The notes beneath the pieces are model-generated. The model saw nothing but the letters and a program-made list of their open reading frames with translations, ran no database searches and was not told the origin of the DNA. Position numbers and translations under genes: made by a program. Shown here piece by piece: positions 44,736-54,087 of a stretch of DNA of 64,000 bases (its first letter is position 1; every line of letters begins with the position of its first letter). Location of the stretch: the NCBI RefSeq assembly GCF_027111315.2, contig NZ_CP114289.2, positions 2,232,001 to 2,296,000 of the forward strand. Direction: 5' to 3'. This DNA is from Flavobacterium limnophilum. Its GTDB lineage: Bacteria > Bacteroidota > Bacteroidia > Flavobacteriales > Flavobacteriaceae.

Positions 44736-47700
44736 TCAATAAGTTCTGTATTTCTTAAAATTTTCTGCTTGATCGAAGATTTCTTTATACACTTCGTCTC
44801 TATCTACAGGAGGATACCCACTATCAGCCAAAAGAATGATGAGATCCACTTTAAGTTCGGCCTTGATGTCGTCACGTTTACTCCAATCGGTATATTTTGC
44901 TTTGTCATCCACTACCCCTTTTACTTTTTGTGCCAAAAGAATAAGTTTATCCTCGGGATATTCAAAATCGTATTTTACTGCTAAAGCTTTCAGGATGTCA
45001 TAAAAAGCTTTTTCCTCAAAGTCAATGCCCAGGTCTTTAAAGGAATCTTTTTCTTTTTTTAAGGCATAGTACAAATCAATAATTTCATCTGTGAAATCCT
45101 CCAAAACTTCGCTTCGCAATACATCACTTTCTTTTCGTTCGTTGTATTTGTCAACTATGAATTGCAAACGTTTAGAAAAATCAATTCCAGTTATCTTGTT
45201 AATTTTCTTTACATCGTCAATAGCTTTGGCCAAAAGCTTTTGTAAAAGCTTGATTTTGGTATTGGGAAGTTTGATTTTATCAATCTTGGCCATATAATCC
45301 TCCGAGAAAATATCTACTTCGGTTTGATTGTCTTCTCCCAGTTTGAAAATTTCCTCCACTCCATCACTTTCAATGGCTTCCTGCAGCATTTGGCGCACTT
45401 TATTGTTCATTTGCGCAGTATCCGGGGCAACACCTTTGGTGAGTTTGAATACTATGGAGCGTACAGCCAAATAGAAATGAATTTCATCTCGTTCGGTTTC
45501 GCTAAACGCACCACTACCGGAACAAATATCGTAAGCCGATTTTAATCGTTTTACGATGTACATAAATCTCTTTTCCAGCTCTTGGGTAAGCTGGACAAAC
45601 TCTGCTGCCTGATTCAAAGTCTGTAATTGTGCTATTGGCGAACCCTTGAAATAATTTGATTTATCGAATTTATGGAACAATTTGCCCAGTAAATCCAATT
45701 GGTCTTTAACAACCACTATGGATTGCTCTATATCTTCTATGTTCTGGGCATCGGCACTGCTGTATTGCGCCAAAGCCAAATTCATTTGTTTTTTGATTCC
45801 AATATAATCAACTATCAAGCCTTTTTCTTTACCTTCAAACTTTCGGTTTACCCTTGAAATGGTTTGGATTAGGTTGTGTCTTTGTATCGGTTTGTCAATG
45901 TACATCGTGTCCAGGAACGGCACGTCAAAACCAGTCAGCCACATATCGACGACAATGGCAACTTTGAAATTGGATTTTTCATTTTTAAACTGGCGGTCAA
46001 ACTCCTTGCGGTCTTCTTTGGTTCCTAGCAGATTGTATAGGACTTCGGGGTCGTCTTTTCCTCTGGTCATCACCATTTTGATGCGCTCCATTGGTTTGAT
46101 TTCCTTTTGTTCTTTTTCAGAAAGCACGACACCTTCTTCTGCAATTTTCACTTCGCCCCATTCCGGACGGAGTTCCAAAATATTTTTATACAATTCATGA
46201 GCGATCGGACGGCTACTGCAGACAAACATCGCTTTTCCTTTTACCGTAGCACCTTCTGCAATTCTGTTTTCATAATGCTTCACGAAATCTTCGGCCACGG
46301 TTTTCAATCGTGTGGGATCGCCAATGATGGCGTTCATTTGCGCCATCGCTTTTTTGCTTTCCTCCACCTGATGCTCGTTACTGCCTTCCTCGGCACAACG
46401 ATTATAATATTCCTCAATTTCCTGAAGCTTGCTGTTATTAAGCAGCACTTTGGCAGCACGACCTTCATAAACAATGCGTACCGTAATTTCATCAATCACG
46501 GATTCCTTCATCGTATAGGTATCGACGATATCGCCAAATACATCAATCGTGGCATCAATGGGTGTTCCCGTGAAACCTACATAAGTGGCATTAGGCAGGG
46601 AATCGTGTAAATATTTGGCAAAGCCGAAAGTTTTGGACACCCCTTTATCGGTAACTTTTATTTTCTGGTCCAAATTGGTTTGACTGCGGTGTGCCTCGTC
46701 GGATATACAAATTACATTATTTCGTTTGGTCAATAATCGGGTATCTTCCGTAAACTTGTGAATGGTCGTCAGGAATACCCCTCCGCTGTTTCTGCCTTGC
46801 AATAGTTCCCTTAGTTGACTTCTGCTTTCAACGCTGATAATCATTTCATCACCGATAAATCCTTTGGCATTGGTAAATTGACCCGACAATTGGTCATCCA
46901 AATCAGTTCTGTCCGTGATTAATACGATGGTAGGACTTCCAAAATAAGTGCTTCGCATCAACAGACGGCTCAAATACAACATCGTGTAGCTTTTTCCGCA
47001 ACCTGTGGTGCCAAAGTAGGTACCGCCTTTTCCATCACCTTCAGGACGTTGATGTATTTTTATATTTTCAAAAAGTTTAATCGCGGCATAGTATTGAGGA
47101 TAACGGCAAACTATCTTGTCATTTTTCTTGGAACTGTCCGGTAGGTAAATAAAATTCTGGATGATGTTTCTTAACCTGTTTCGGTTGAACATTCCCTGAA
47201 TGAGCGTAAACATGGCGTCTATTCCATCCACTTCATTGACCATGCCTTCAATTTTACGCCAGGCATAAAAGAATTCGTAGGACGAAAAAAAGGAACCAGC
47301 TTTAGTATTGACTCCATCGCTTATGACACAAAAAGCATTGTATTTGAAGAGTTCGGGAATATCTCTTTTGTATCTTGTGGTCAATTGAACAAAAGCATCA
47401 TGAATGGATGTGTTTTCCTGAATGGCAGTTTTAAATTCAAAAACCACCAAAGGCAATCCGTTGATGTACAAAATTAAATCGGGAATACGCATCTCATACC
47501 CCTTAATCGCCAATTGATTGACAATTCTATAACTGTTGTTATCCTGCTCGGAATAATCAATCAGCTGAATGTAAACATCTTTCTGGTTGCGGTCTTCGCG
47601 TTTCAACAGGAAACCGTCGCTTACCATTTTCATGATGGTTTTGTTGGTTTCATACAAATCAGAAGCCGGCAGACGATCCAAATCCCTGAGGATCGAATCA

Positions 47701-47927
47701 ATTTCGTTTTCCGTGATATTTTCAGTCTTGTATTGGCTGCGCAGGTAATTTTTAAAATCGGCAACTAGCAGCACCTTTTCACTTACCACATGACCATAAA
47801 CCATTGGAGGTTCGCTCAAACCATTGAATTCTGCTTTGCGCACATCACCGCCGGCAAGATGCGTCATTCGCTCTTCTTGCAGCAAGAATATAAATGCCTT
47901 TTCTAATTGTGATTCGGTGAATTTCAT
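44736..47927 (-). CDS. hsdR: Type I restriction enzyme R subunit
   Basis: The start MKFTESQLEKAF at 47927 gives a four-base ATGA overlap with the upstream stop, a sign of translational coupling. The 1063-residue protein has a PD-(D/E)XK nuclease near the N-terminus (IPDLILYINGLPLVVFEFKTA), then SF2 motor motifs: Walker A TTGCGKSYT, DEAH box ISDEAHRSQ, GFTGTP, and a later TVSR-type motif QTISRVNRK. The C-terminal helical region contacts the methylase. It cuts DNA after ATP-driven translocation. It is the last gene of the defence operon. Confidence 0.94.
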   Translation of the reverse strand: MKFTESQLEKAFIFLLQEERMTHLAGGDVRKAEFNGLSEPPMVYGHVVSEKVLLVADFKNYLRSQYKTENITENEIDSILRDLDRLPASDLYETNKTIMKMVSDGFLLKREDRNQKDVYIQLIDYSEQDNNSYRIVNQLAIKGYEMRIPDLILYINGLPLVVFEFKTAIQENTSIHDAFVQLTTRYKRDIPELFKYNAFCVISDGVNTKAGSFFSSYEFFYAWRKIEGMVNEVDGIDAMFTLIQGMFNRNRLRNIIQNFIYLPDSSKKNDKIVCRYPQYYAAIKLFENIKIHQRPEGDGKGGTYFGTTGCGKSYTMLYLSRLLMRSTYFGSPTIVLITDRTDLDDQLSGQFTNAKGFIGDEMIISVESRSQLRELLQGRNSGGVFLTTIHKFTEDTRLLTKRNNVICISDEAHRSQTNLDQKIKVTDKGVSKTFGFAKYLHDSLPNATYVGFTGTPIDATIDVFGDIVDTYTMKESVIDEITVRIVYEGRAAKVLLNNSKLQEIEEYYNRCAEEGSNEHQVEESKKAMAQMNAIIGDPTRLKTVAEDFVKHYENRIAEGATVKGKAMFVCSSRPIAHELYKNILELRPEWGEVKIAEEGVVLSEKEQKEIKPMERIKMVMTRGKDDPEVLYNLLGTKEDRKEFDRQFKNEKSNFKVAIVVDMWLTGFDVPFLDTMYIDKPIQRHNLIQTISRVNRKFEGKEKGLIVDYIGIKKQMNLALAQYSSADAQNIEDIEQSIVVVKDQLDLLGKLFHKFDKSNYFKGSPIAQLQTLNQAAEFVQLTQELEKRFMYIVKRLKSAYDICSGSGAFSETERDEIHFYLAVRSIVFKLTKGVAPDTAQMNNKVRQMLQEAIESDGVEEIFKLGEDNQTEVDIFSEDYMAKIDKIKLPNTKIKLLQKLLAKAIDDVKKINKITGIDFSKRLQFIVDKYNERKESDVLRSEVLEDFTDEIIDLYYALKKEKDSFKDLGIDFEEKAFYDILKALAVKYDFEYPEDKLILLAQKVKGVVDDKAKYTDWSKRDDIKAELKVDLIILLADSGYPPVDRDEVYKEIFDQAENFKKYRTY

Positions 47928-49438
47928 TTTTGTTCTATTATTTTCCAATAACCACTTTTTGTTGAACCTTCTCTTTCAATCACTTCATCATCCTTAAATT
48001 TAGCGATAACTTTTTCTATTGTACTTGCCGCTAGTTCAAGAATAACAGCAATATCTTTAGACCTAATAGATGGCTCAAGCATGAAGAGCATAAGAATATC
48101 AATTGCATTTCTTCCGTATTTCTTCCGTATTTCTTCCGTATTTATTCCGAACTTCTTCCGTATTTCTTCCGTAAATACCCCGTAATTACCCCGTAAAAAA
48201 GCAATATTCTTTTCCTTGCCTAGAGCAATTCGGTCTGACAACAACCCAAATTCCCTTCGAACTTGTTCTATAGACTTCTCTAAATCATCAACTTGACCAC
48301 CTGCCACAGCATTATCTTGGTCGTTTAAAGACGAAGTTTCTTTTTTAAATACAGTAACCAAAATACCTCCATCCAAGTTCGTGATTTCCGGTTCAGGTAA
48401 TCCGGCTTCTTTACAGGCTTCATATATTTTCAAGGTACCGCGACCCCAAGAATCAATATAACCCGCTTTGAAACAAACATCGGCTATCAGCGGATTTCTC
48501 GGGCGTGAAATATGGTGATGTTTTAGGCTTTCCAAGTCCATTCCTTCAGGCAGTAAACCTTCGTTCCAGATATTTAATTTATCGTCATACACGCGCATTT
48601 GAACCATTGAACCCATATAGGAACGGTGCACCAAGGCGTTCAACAGCATCTCTCGTATGGCAGCCACGGGATACTCCTCTTTTTCGATACGCAGCAAACC
48701 TTCGAAATCGATGGGCTTGATAAAAAACTTGTAGTTTAACTGATTGGGAACTGTTTTCAGTAATTCAATGATATTGCCTTCTTCGACTTCCTGAAAACGC
48801 AGGTCGGCATCATTGATGCCAAAACGGCCTATTTTTACTTTGATGTTGGGATAAAAACGATTCGGGTCTTTACCAAACAAGATAATGGCGGCTCTTTTGA
48901 GTTTGCCTTGATCGAGCAAACGAATTTTCTCCAAAAGCTCTACCGTAGAAAGCTCTCCAATATCATGGGGCATGCGTCCGCTTTTTAAGGCATCTTTAAC
49001 AAATGTCTTTATACTATTGTCATCGATGTCATCCAAACTGGCACCTTCTTCGATGACATCATCCCATGTTTTACCCGCTTTTTTGAGTAAAAACTCGTTG
49101 AGGGTATTTCCGGTCATTTCCATTTTGGAACTGCCGGAACGGTAATAGTAACGCCCACGGAGCGACACGGGAACCGAATACGGATTGACCCTAATTTCGA
49201 TATATTTTTTACCCGCTTCATCATGCAAATTGACATCACAGATGATGCCCAAATTTTCACGGATTTTATTGGGCAGGGATTCCATTAGGGCTTTGTGATG
49301 CTCCAAATGTGTTACCGCACCATCATCATCCTTTCCGATGTAGATAATTCCTCCAACTGCATTGGCAAAACCGCATATCCATTTCAGATAGTCGTTATGC
49401 CAGCTTCGTTTCCATTCTATGTTTTGAGATTCGCTCAT
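47924..49438 (-). CDS. AlbA_2/Schlafen-like ATP-binding protein with an 11-bp repeat tract
   Basis: This 504-residue protein has an N-terminal AlbA_2 (divergent AAA_4/Schlafen-like) domain: NIEWKRSWHNDYLKWICGFANAVGG and IYIGKDDDG. A HATPase-like domain follows with AIREMLLNALVHRSYMG and DSWGRGTLKI. Next is a tract reading TEEIRKKFG and TEEIRKKYG in 11-residue period, and a terminal winged helix. The tract comes from eight 11-bp units, so adding or losing one unit would shift the frame and remove the end. Such proteins are found within type I restriction loci with an unclear role, perhaps regulation or anti-phage activity. Confidence 0.85.
   Translation of the reverse strand: MSESQNIEWKRSWHNDYLKWICGFANAVGGIIYIGKDDDGAVTHLEHHKALMESLPNKIRENLGIICDVNLHDEAGKKYIEIRVNPYSVPVSLRGRYYYRSGSSKMEMTGNTLNEFLLKKAGKTWDDVIEEGASLDDIDDNSIKTFVKDALKSGRMPHDIGELSTVELLEKIRLLDQGKLKRAAIILFGKDPNRFYPNIKVKIGRFGINDADLRFQEVEEGNIIELLKTVPNQLNYKFFIKPIDFEGLLRIEKEEYPVAAIREMLLNALVHRSYMGSMVQMRVYDDKLNIWNEGLLPEGMDLESLKHHHISRPRNPLIADVCFKAGYIDSWGRGTLKIYEACKEAGLPEPEITNLDGGILVTVFKKETSSLNDQDNAVAGGQVDDLEKSIEQVRREFGLLSDRIALGKEKNIAFLRGNYGVFTEEIRKKFGINTEEIRKKYGRNAIDILMLFMLEPSIRSKDIAVILELAASTIEKVIAKFKDDEVIEREGSTKSGYWKIIEQK
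48106..48193. repeat. Eight 11-bp tandem repeats inside the AlbA-type gene
   Basis: Units of consensus TATTTCTTCCG (plus strand) end at 48116, 48127, 48138, 48149, 48160, 48171, 48182 and 48193. Three are identical and the rest differ by one to four bases. Eleven is not a multiple of three, so copy-number slippage would switch the reading frame. Confidence 0.8.
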
Positions 49439-49441
49439 AGC

Positions 49442-49897
49442 TTATAAAACTATTTTTATTTTTTCCTCTAAAGGAACTTCTCTGTTTAAACTCGTCAAAA
49501 TTCCTTTTGAAAGAGTATAAAAAGTTTCTTTATAATGTTTTAAATTTCTTTTTTGAATATAATGTTCTACAATGAAACTACCTGGTCCATTATACAATTC
49601 TTCTAGTTCTCCGTTCTCAAGTATATTTATGCTCAAGAAATAGTCGGGTATTTTATCTTCTCCAAAAGGGAAATAACTATAGTTCTTAAACGAAGCTTTT
49701 ATTTGTACTTTCCTTCCTGTCGTTTTTTCAAAACCATCATAAATAGCAGTATTTTCATTATACAGTTCCAAACCATATTTCTCAGCTGCCAAAACTTCAC
49801 CAATATCACCTACTAGGCGACCATCCAATGAAAAACTTCTTTGGTATTGGCTTCTCAACTTTTGAGTGATTTCGAGTAGCTGTTTGATTTCTTGCAT
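49442..49897 (-). CDS. Putative PD-(D/E)XK nuclease-like protein (DUF6998-type)
   Basis: This 151-residue protein contains a candidate nuclease core: E34 in GDIGEVLAAEKYGLEL, D54 in AIYDGFEKTTG and QIK at residues 65-67, the E-D-(D/E/Q)xK order of restriction-like nucleases. No DNA-binding motif is visible. It lies 3 bp upstream of the AlbA-type gene and is very AT-rich. I infer a nuclease or accessory role in the restriction locus from this order alone. Confidence 0.55.
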   Translation of the reverse strand: MQEIKQLLEITQKLRSQYQRSFSLDGRLVGDIGEVLAAEKYGLELYNENTAIYDGFEKTTGRKVQIKASFKNYSYFPFGEDKIPDYFLSINILENGELEELYNGPGSFIVEHYIQKRNLKHYKETFYTLSKGILTSLNREVPLEEKIKIVL

Positions 49898-49915
49898 TTT
49901 ATCTTTGACGCTATT

Positions 49916-50572
49916 TTATGCTCGGACAACTTCCCAAGCTATTAATCGAGTTTCCAAATTTATTTTGTCAGCGATAATTTCTTCATTGAAAATCAGTTTA
50001 GCATTAAAGCTCAGATTTAATTCTTGCATCTTATTGATAAAACGTCTATCAAAATCAGATGTTTTCTTCAAGCATAATTCGTTTACTAAATCTAAATTAA
50101 TCTGATAATCTGAAGGGAATGGACCTAAACTTTTAGATTGCAATTGATGTCTTAACATTTTACTATCTGCAACACAAATAAAATAGGCATTTCGTTTAGT
50201 AAAATTGGATTCCAATCCCAATCTTATCATATCGTTTAAAGTCTTAATTAACCTGTTTGTTTTGTTTATAGTCCCTTCTTCATTACTATTTTGCCTAAAC
50301 AAACCGAATTCTGCACAAATATTTAATTTATCTATCACAATATCCATTTTTGGTTTTTGCTTTCTTAATGTATTTGGGCTCACTTGTCTTGGAATATAGG
50401 CTTGACTACTAATTGCACTTTCTAAAACAATTTCATAATTTTTTAGATTTTTAACTTCAGTTGAAGCAATGAAAAAGTCATACCTAACAGAATCTTCTCC
50501 AATTTCTAATAAGGGAATGTTATGGCATCGTTGAGTAAATAGTTTCTTATAAGTTTTAAATATTTTATCCAT
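49916..50572 (-). CDS. Unrecognised protein in the restriction locus
   Basis: This 218-residue protein has no signal peptide or membrane helix. The central part MDIVIDKLNICAEFGLFRQNSN has acidic residues around a short beta segment, and C-terminal helices follow. I do not recognise a family. A restriction-type fold is conceivable, but no clear catalytic triad was seen. It is 18 bp upstream of the previous gene. The pair lies between two copies of the AlbA start. Confidence 0.5.
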   Translation of the reverse strand: MDKIFKTYKKLFTQRCHNIPLLEIGEDSVRYDFFIASTEVKNLKNYEIVLESAISSQAYIPRQVSPNTLRKQKPKMDIVIDKLNICAEFGLFRQNSNEEGTINKTNRLIKTLNDMIRLGLESNFTKRNAYFICVADSKMLRHQLQSKSLGPFPSDYQINLDLVNELCLKKTSDFDRRFINKMQELNLSFNAKLIFNEEIIADKINLETRLIAWEVVRA

Positions 50573-50708
50573 AATTTCTTTTGTATGTACTTTGAATCTT
50601 AACTATTTATTAAAAAAAATTTGATTGTATTATTTACTTTGCTCTTTTATAACGGGAAGAGTTATTTGATTTCTTAAATTATAAAAAAAAATCTATGTAA
50701 TTAATTTT

Positions 50709-50762
50709 TTAAAATCCTGATATCCAACTTTGTTTCCATTCTATGTTTTGAGATTTGCTCAT
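50709..50762 (-). pseudogene. Remnant of the AlbA-type gene start
   Basis: The frame MSKSQNIEWKQSWISGF then stops. Its first 39 bases differ from the start of the AlbA gene at 49438 at only three positions. Beyond that the two sequences diverge. It marks the old position of that gene or a recombination joint. The surrounding gap 50573-50778 is very AT-rich with nothing else visible. Confidence 0.75.
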
Positions 50763-50778
50763 TGTATTATTCTATAAT

Positions 50779-52020
50779 TTATTCTCTTTCTAATATCGAA
50801 TTTTCAATATTATCATAGGTAATAGTTTCTCGGTCAAACAATACAAATTCTTTACGAGGAAATAATGCTTGTAATTTTTCATTATCTTTTTCAAATCTAT
50901 TTTCGGAAGAAGCAAAAAATATCTTGTTCACATTACTATTATTTATACAATCAAAAACATGTTTATCATTATCGTCTAGTGAGCTACCTATAATAACCAT
51001 ACTTCCTCTCAAATTTGAAAGTTCAGTAAAATTTCTTTTTAAATATAAACTATCATTAATTTCTTCAATTTTATTCTCATTTGTAAAAACACAAATCAAA
51101 TCTTTAGATTCATTATCCAAAATCCCATCGATTATTTCATATAAAGCCTTATCACTTTCTTTTGTTATTTTATAAATACTTTTTTTGTCTTTATATAAAT
51201 GAAAAGCGCCATGGAGAAAAAATAAATTTCTATTTATCTCAGGATTATATTTGAATAAAGATAGTGGTTCTGAAAAAGTAAAACCATCGTTAATTTCTAA
51301 TTGTATTGAATTTGAGCGGAGTTCCTCATATAAAACCTCTAGACATTTTTTATAATTTTTAATATTTTTGGATTTTAATACATCACTCAATTGTTTTTCA
51401 AAATCGGTTTTAGTCAATTTACTAAAATCCTTTTCTAATATTTGTATTCCTTTACTATTAAAAATATCTTTCTTGTATGTAAAATAAATTTCTTTAATAG
51501 TTTTATACGTTTCAGAAGTTTGAATGTTTAAATCAATTTCTATAAATGGAATTGAATTGTTGAAAACAAGTAAGTTTTCATTTTTTTTATACTTCAAAAG
51601 CAGTAAGTATAAAAAAGGATCATAATTAAGTGAAAAATAAGTGGTGAAATTCTTAAAAAGCAATCCTATTCCGTTATTTTTTTCTTCATAAATATTTTTA
51701 ATTGATTCTTTAACAATTGCAAAACACGCTTTAATAAAATCTTTTTTAACTTGATTGTTAATGAATGAATCTAAAAAATCTTTATCTGGATTATTGATGT
51801 TGTTTTTCAACCTACCAATTATCCCCTCAATATCATAATTATTATCTTCAATATTTAAACTATTGTATATGGGATTTAGTTCTTTCATAACATCAAAAAT
51901 ATTCTTATATCCAGTATTTACACCCAAAGAATAATTAAATCCATTACCTAATAATAGATGATTTTCTGTATTTTCAATTTCAGATAACATTTCCGAATAT
52001 TTCACTAAACTATTACTCAT
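50779..52020 (-). CDS. DUF4917-type (SIR2-like) protein
   Basis: This 413-residue protein has a Rossmann-type start NHLLLGNGFNYSLG, the central FTTYFSLNYDPFLYLLLL, FFLHGAFHLYKDK and VIIGSSLDDNDKHVFDCI, which together match DUF4917/SIR2-like proteins. SIR2-like defence proteins deplete NAD during phage infection, but the catalytic His/Asn of sirtuins cannot be confirmed here. It is 18 bp after the Abi_C-type gene in the same operon and is strikingly AT-rich. Confidence 0.65.
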   Translation of the reverse strand: MSNSLVKYSEMLSEIENTENHLLLGNGFNYSLGVNTGYKNIFDVMKELNPIYNSLNIEDNNYDIEGIIGRLKNNINNPDKDFLDSFINNQVKKDFIKACFAIVKESIKNIYEEKNNGIGLLFKNFTTYFSLNYDPFLYLLLLKYKKNENLLVFNNSIPFIEIDLNIQTSETYKTIKEIYFTYKKDIFNSKGIQILEKDFSKLTKTDFEKQLSDVLKSKNIKNYKKCLEVLYEELRSNSIQLEINDGFTFSEPLSLFKYNPEINRNLFFLHGAFHLYKDKKSIYKITKESDKALYEIIDGILDNESKDLICVFTNENKIEEINDSLYLKRNFTELSNLRGSMVIIGSSLDDNDKHVFDCINNSNVNKIFFASSENRFEKDNEKLQALFPRKEFVLFDRETITYDNIENSILERE

Positions 52021-52038
52021 GATTCTTTTTTTTTAGCT

Positions 52039-52809
52039 TCAATTGTTAGAAAGTTTTTCATCTAAATTCTTCTTTTCAGTATAAGTTCTAAATAAAAACA
52101 TGGTCATTGAACCAGCCAAATTGACAGCAAGCTCACTATGTCTTAAACTTGGTTTTACATTGGTTTTGCTTTTTCCGTGAGCATCACCTAATTTATTTCG
52201 TAAAGCTCCCAAACCGGTTACAACACTTGTTACTCCACCAAGTATTTGTTTAAATATACCTTCATTATGTAGTTCAGGAGCTAGATTTAAGGATTTCGCC
52301 ACCTCTTTATATAATACGGGAAGATCGGCACTTTCGTTATAGGGAATAGCTTGGTCGTCAAGAATGTGTTTTAAAACACTTTCGATTAAAGTTCTGGCAG
52401 ATGTAATGGCTCCTTCGGGATCACTTTCTTTCCTTTCCAATGCTTTTTCCCATAAAGAATGAAGATGAACTTCGTTAAAAACAATTGTTTCATTTAAAGG
52501 CGATGTTTTTCCGCTTTCAAGATGAGAAAGTAAAATATTGAATTCACCCCAAATAAACTCTCTTCTCTCCTGATAGGTACTGTAACGCGCTTTTATAAAT
52601 GTCCAAAACTGATCGATGGTACGATTAGCGTCAATCCATTTAGGCAGAAGATGAGAAATAGATTTGTTATCAACCAATTTTTTTCTGCTTTTAGTATAGG
52701 CATCTTTATCAAATCCATCACCAGTAGCACGCATAATTAAATGGTCTTGAAAGTATTGAACCAATTCAAAATCATTCAATAAATCTATATGTTTTAATTC
52801 ATCATCCAT
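52039..52809 (-). CDS. Abortive-infection (Abi_C/HEPN-like) protein
   Basis: This 256-residue protein has a C-terminal domain of the abortive-infection type: SARTLIESVLKHILDD, VVTGLGALRNKLGDAHGKS and PSLRHSELAVNLAGSMTMFL. R204 and H211 in RNKLGDAH fit the Rx4-6H active site of HEPN ribonucleases. The N-terminal part is an uncharacterised helical domain. It ends between hsdS and the SIR2-like gene, so it may act as a backup that kills or stalls the cell if restriction fails. Confidence 0.7.
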   Translation of the reverse strand: MDDELKHIDLLNDFELVQYFQDHLIMRATGDGFDKDAYTKSRKKLVDNKSISHLLPKWIDANRTIDQFWTFIKARYSTYQERREFIWGEFNILLSHLESGKTSPLNETIVFNEVHLHSLWEKALERKESDPEGAITSARTLIESVLKHILDDQAIPYNESADLPVLYKEVAKSLNLAPELHNEGIFKQILGGVTSVVTGLGALRNKLGDAHGKSKTNVKPSLRHSELAVNLAGSMTMFLFRTYTEKKNLDEKLSNN

Positions 52810-54087
52810 TTAAACCAATCCCTTTTCAGTTTCAACTTTTGTCATTTTGGCTAACAATAAAACATTCAATTCTTCAAGTTTATCAATCATTTCTAGACTT
52901 TTAAAATTGTCTATTGCATTAGACATTATTGAAAATTTCATTAATATGTTTTCATGTGGAATTAATATTTTTAAATCTTTTATTTGACCTGGGGAAATAT
53001 TTGCTTGATTTGCACTTCCTGTGGATCCATTCAACAGTTCAGTCTGAATTTCTTTGGAGGAGACATATTGATAAACAAACTCTTTATAATAAGAATGGAC
53101 TGGAGATAGTTTGCTTACTCTTTGGTTTAACAGCGATGGAAAATTAAAGTAATATTTACCTACTTGACCAACTGCTGAATTTAATTGATTTGCTCCTGAT
53201 CCCGTCATTGATATAAGGATATCGCCCTTTGTAATAATAATTCTATTAAGGGTTTTAGGTAGATTACCCATAAAATATTGAGTATCTTCTTGGATATATA
53301 CATATGGAGCTTTTATGTTTTTTATTTTTAAAATTGGATATTTTCCAACATCATAAAATTCATCGCTCTTAAATGCATATCCATTAATAGTTTCAATCAA
53401 ACTCCCTAAGTTGTTGTAATTCCACCCCTCAGGAATTTCCTTCTCCAATTCTTCACACCAGACCATTTTTCCACAATTACTTTTATAAGGCTTCCCTTTT
53501 TCATCAGGAAACTCAAAATCCACAAACCATTGTTTGTAAAGCGTTTGGGCAGTTTCTTCGAGTTTAGAAATAAGTTGATTATTGAGGGTAATACGGTTTC
53601 GAATGACTTTGTATTCACGGACTATTTCTAGTTGTTTTTCGGGAGACGGAATAGGTAATTTCATACCACAAAAATCTTCCCATTCCAAACTTCCTCTCAC
53701 ACCACCAACAGCATGAAAACAAGCTTCTCTATCAAATTCTGAACGAGTAAACCACATCATTAAATATTCAGGCAAAAGTTCGTCCGTATCTATTATTTCG
53801 AAAATTGGATAAGCTTGTGATATGATAGCCGGTTCATCTTCTGTATATAACGCAACAGGCATTTTCCTGTCACGTCTTACCTGCATAGTGCTACAAGCAA
53901 ATTGACTTTTGCGTATGATTTTGTAATTCTCCATATCTGTTCCAATGATATTGGCAACAGATTTTATAAACTGCTTGGAAATACTAAGTCCTAACAATGC
54001 TTTTACTTTTAATCCCTTGTTCCGTTCGTCAACCAGACGAATGTAATTACCTATCGGCTTATAATTCGATTGCATAGCCCAATTCAT
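52810..54087 (-). CDS. hsdS: Type I restriction specificity subunit
   Basis: This 425-residue protein has two target-recognition domains. The first ends near PIPSPEKQLEIVREY and the second in the LIPHENILMKF region, separated by coiled-coil-like spacers (ITLNNQLISKLEETAQTLYKQWF). It reads a bipartite DNA site for the HsdM/HsdR complex. The first ATG overlaps the hsdM end by 29 bp. An inner ATG at 54075 is also plausible. Confidence 0.9.
   Translation of the reverse strand: MNWAMQSNYKPIGNYIRLVDERNKGLKVKALLGLSISKQFIKSVANIIGTDMENYKIIRKSQFACSTMQVRRDRKMPVALYTEDEPAIISQAYPIFEIIDTDELLPEYLMMWFTRSEFDREACFHAVGGVRGSLEWEDFCGMKLPIPSPEKQLEIVREYKVIRNRITLNNQLISKLEETAQTLYKQWFVDFEFPDEKGKPYKSNCGKMVWCEELEKEIPEGWNYNNLGSLIETINGYAFKSDEFYDVGKYPILKIKNIKAPYVYIQEDTQYFMGNLPKTLNRIIITKGDILISMTGSGANQLNSAVGQVGKYYFNFPSLLNQRVSKLSPVHSYYKEFVYQYVSSKEIQTELLNGSTGSANQANISPGQIKDLKILIPHENILMKFSIMSNAIDNFKSLEMIDKLEELNVLLLAKMTKVETEKGLV

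Noticed and set aside
44568..44984. 138-residue plus-strand open frame at the hsdR end
   Set aside because: It runs through a terminator and then antisense to hsdR, with no start context, so it is a shadow frame.
48106..48193. CRISPR-like array
   Set aside because: Units are only 11 bp with no spacers and lie inside a coding gene.
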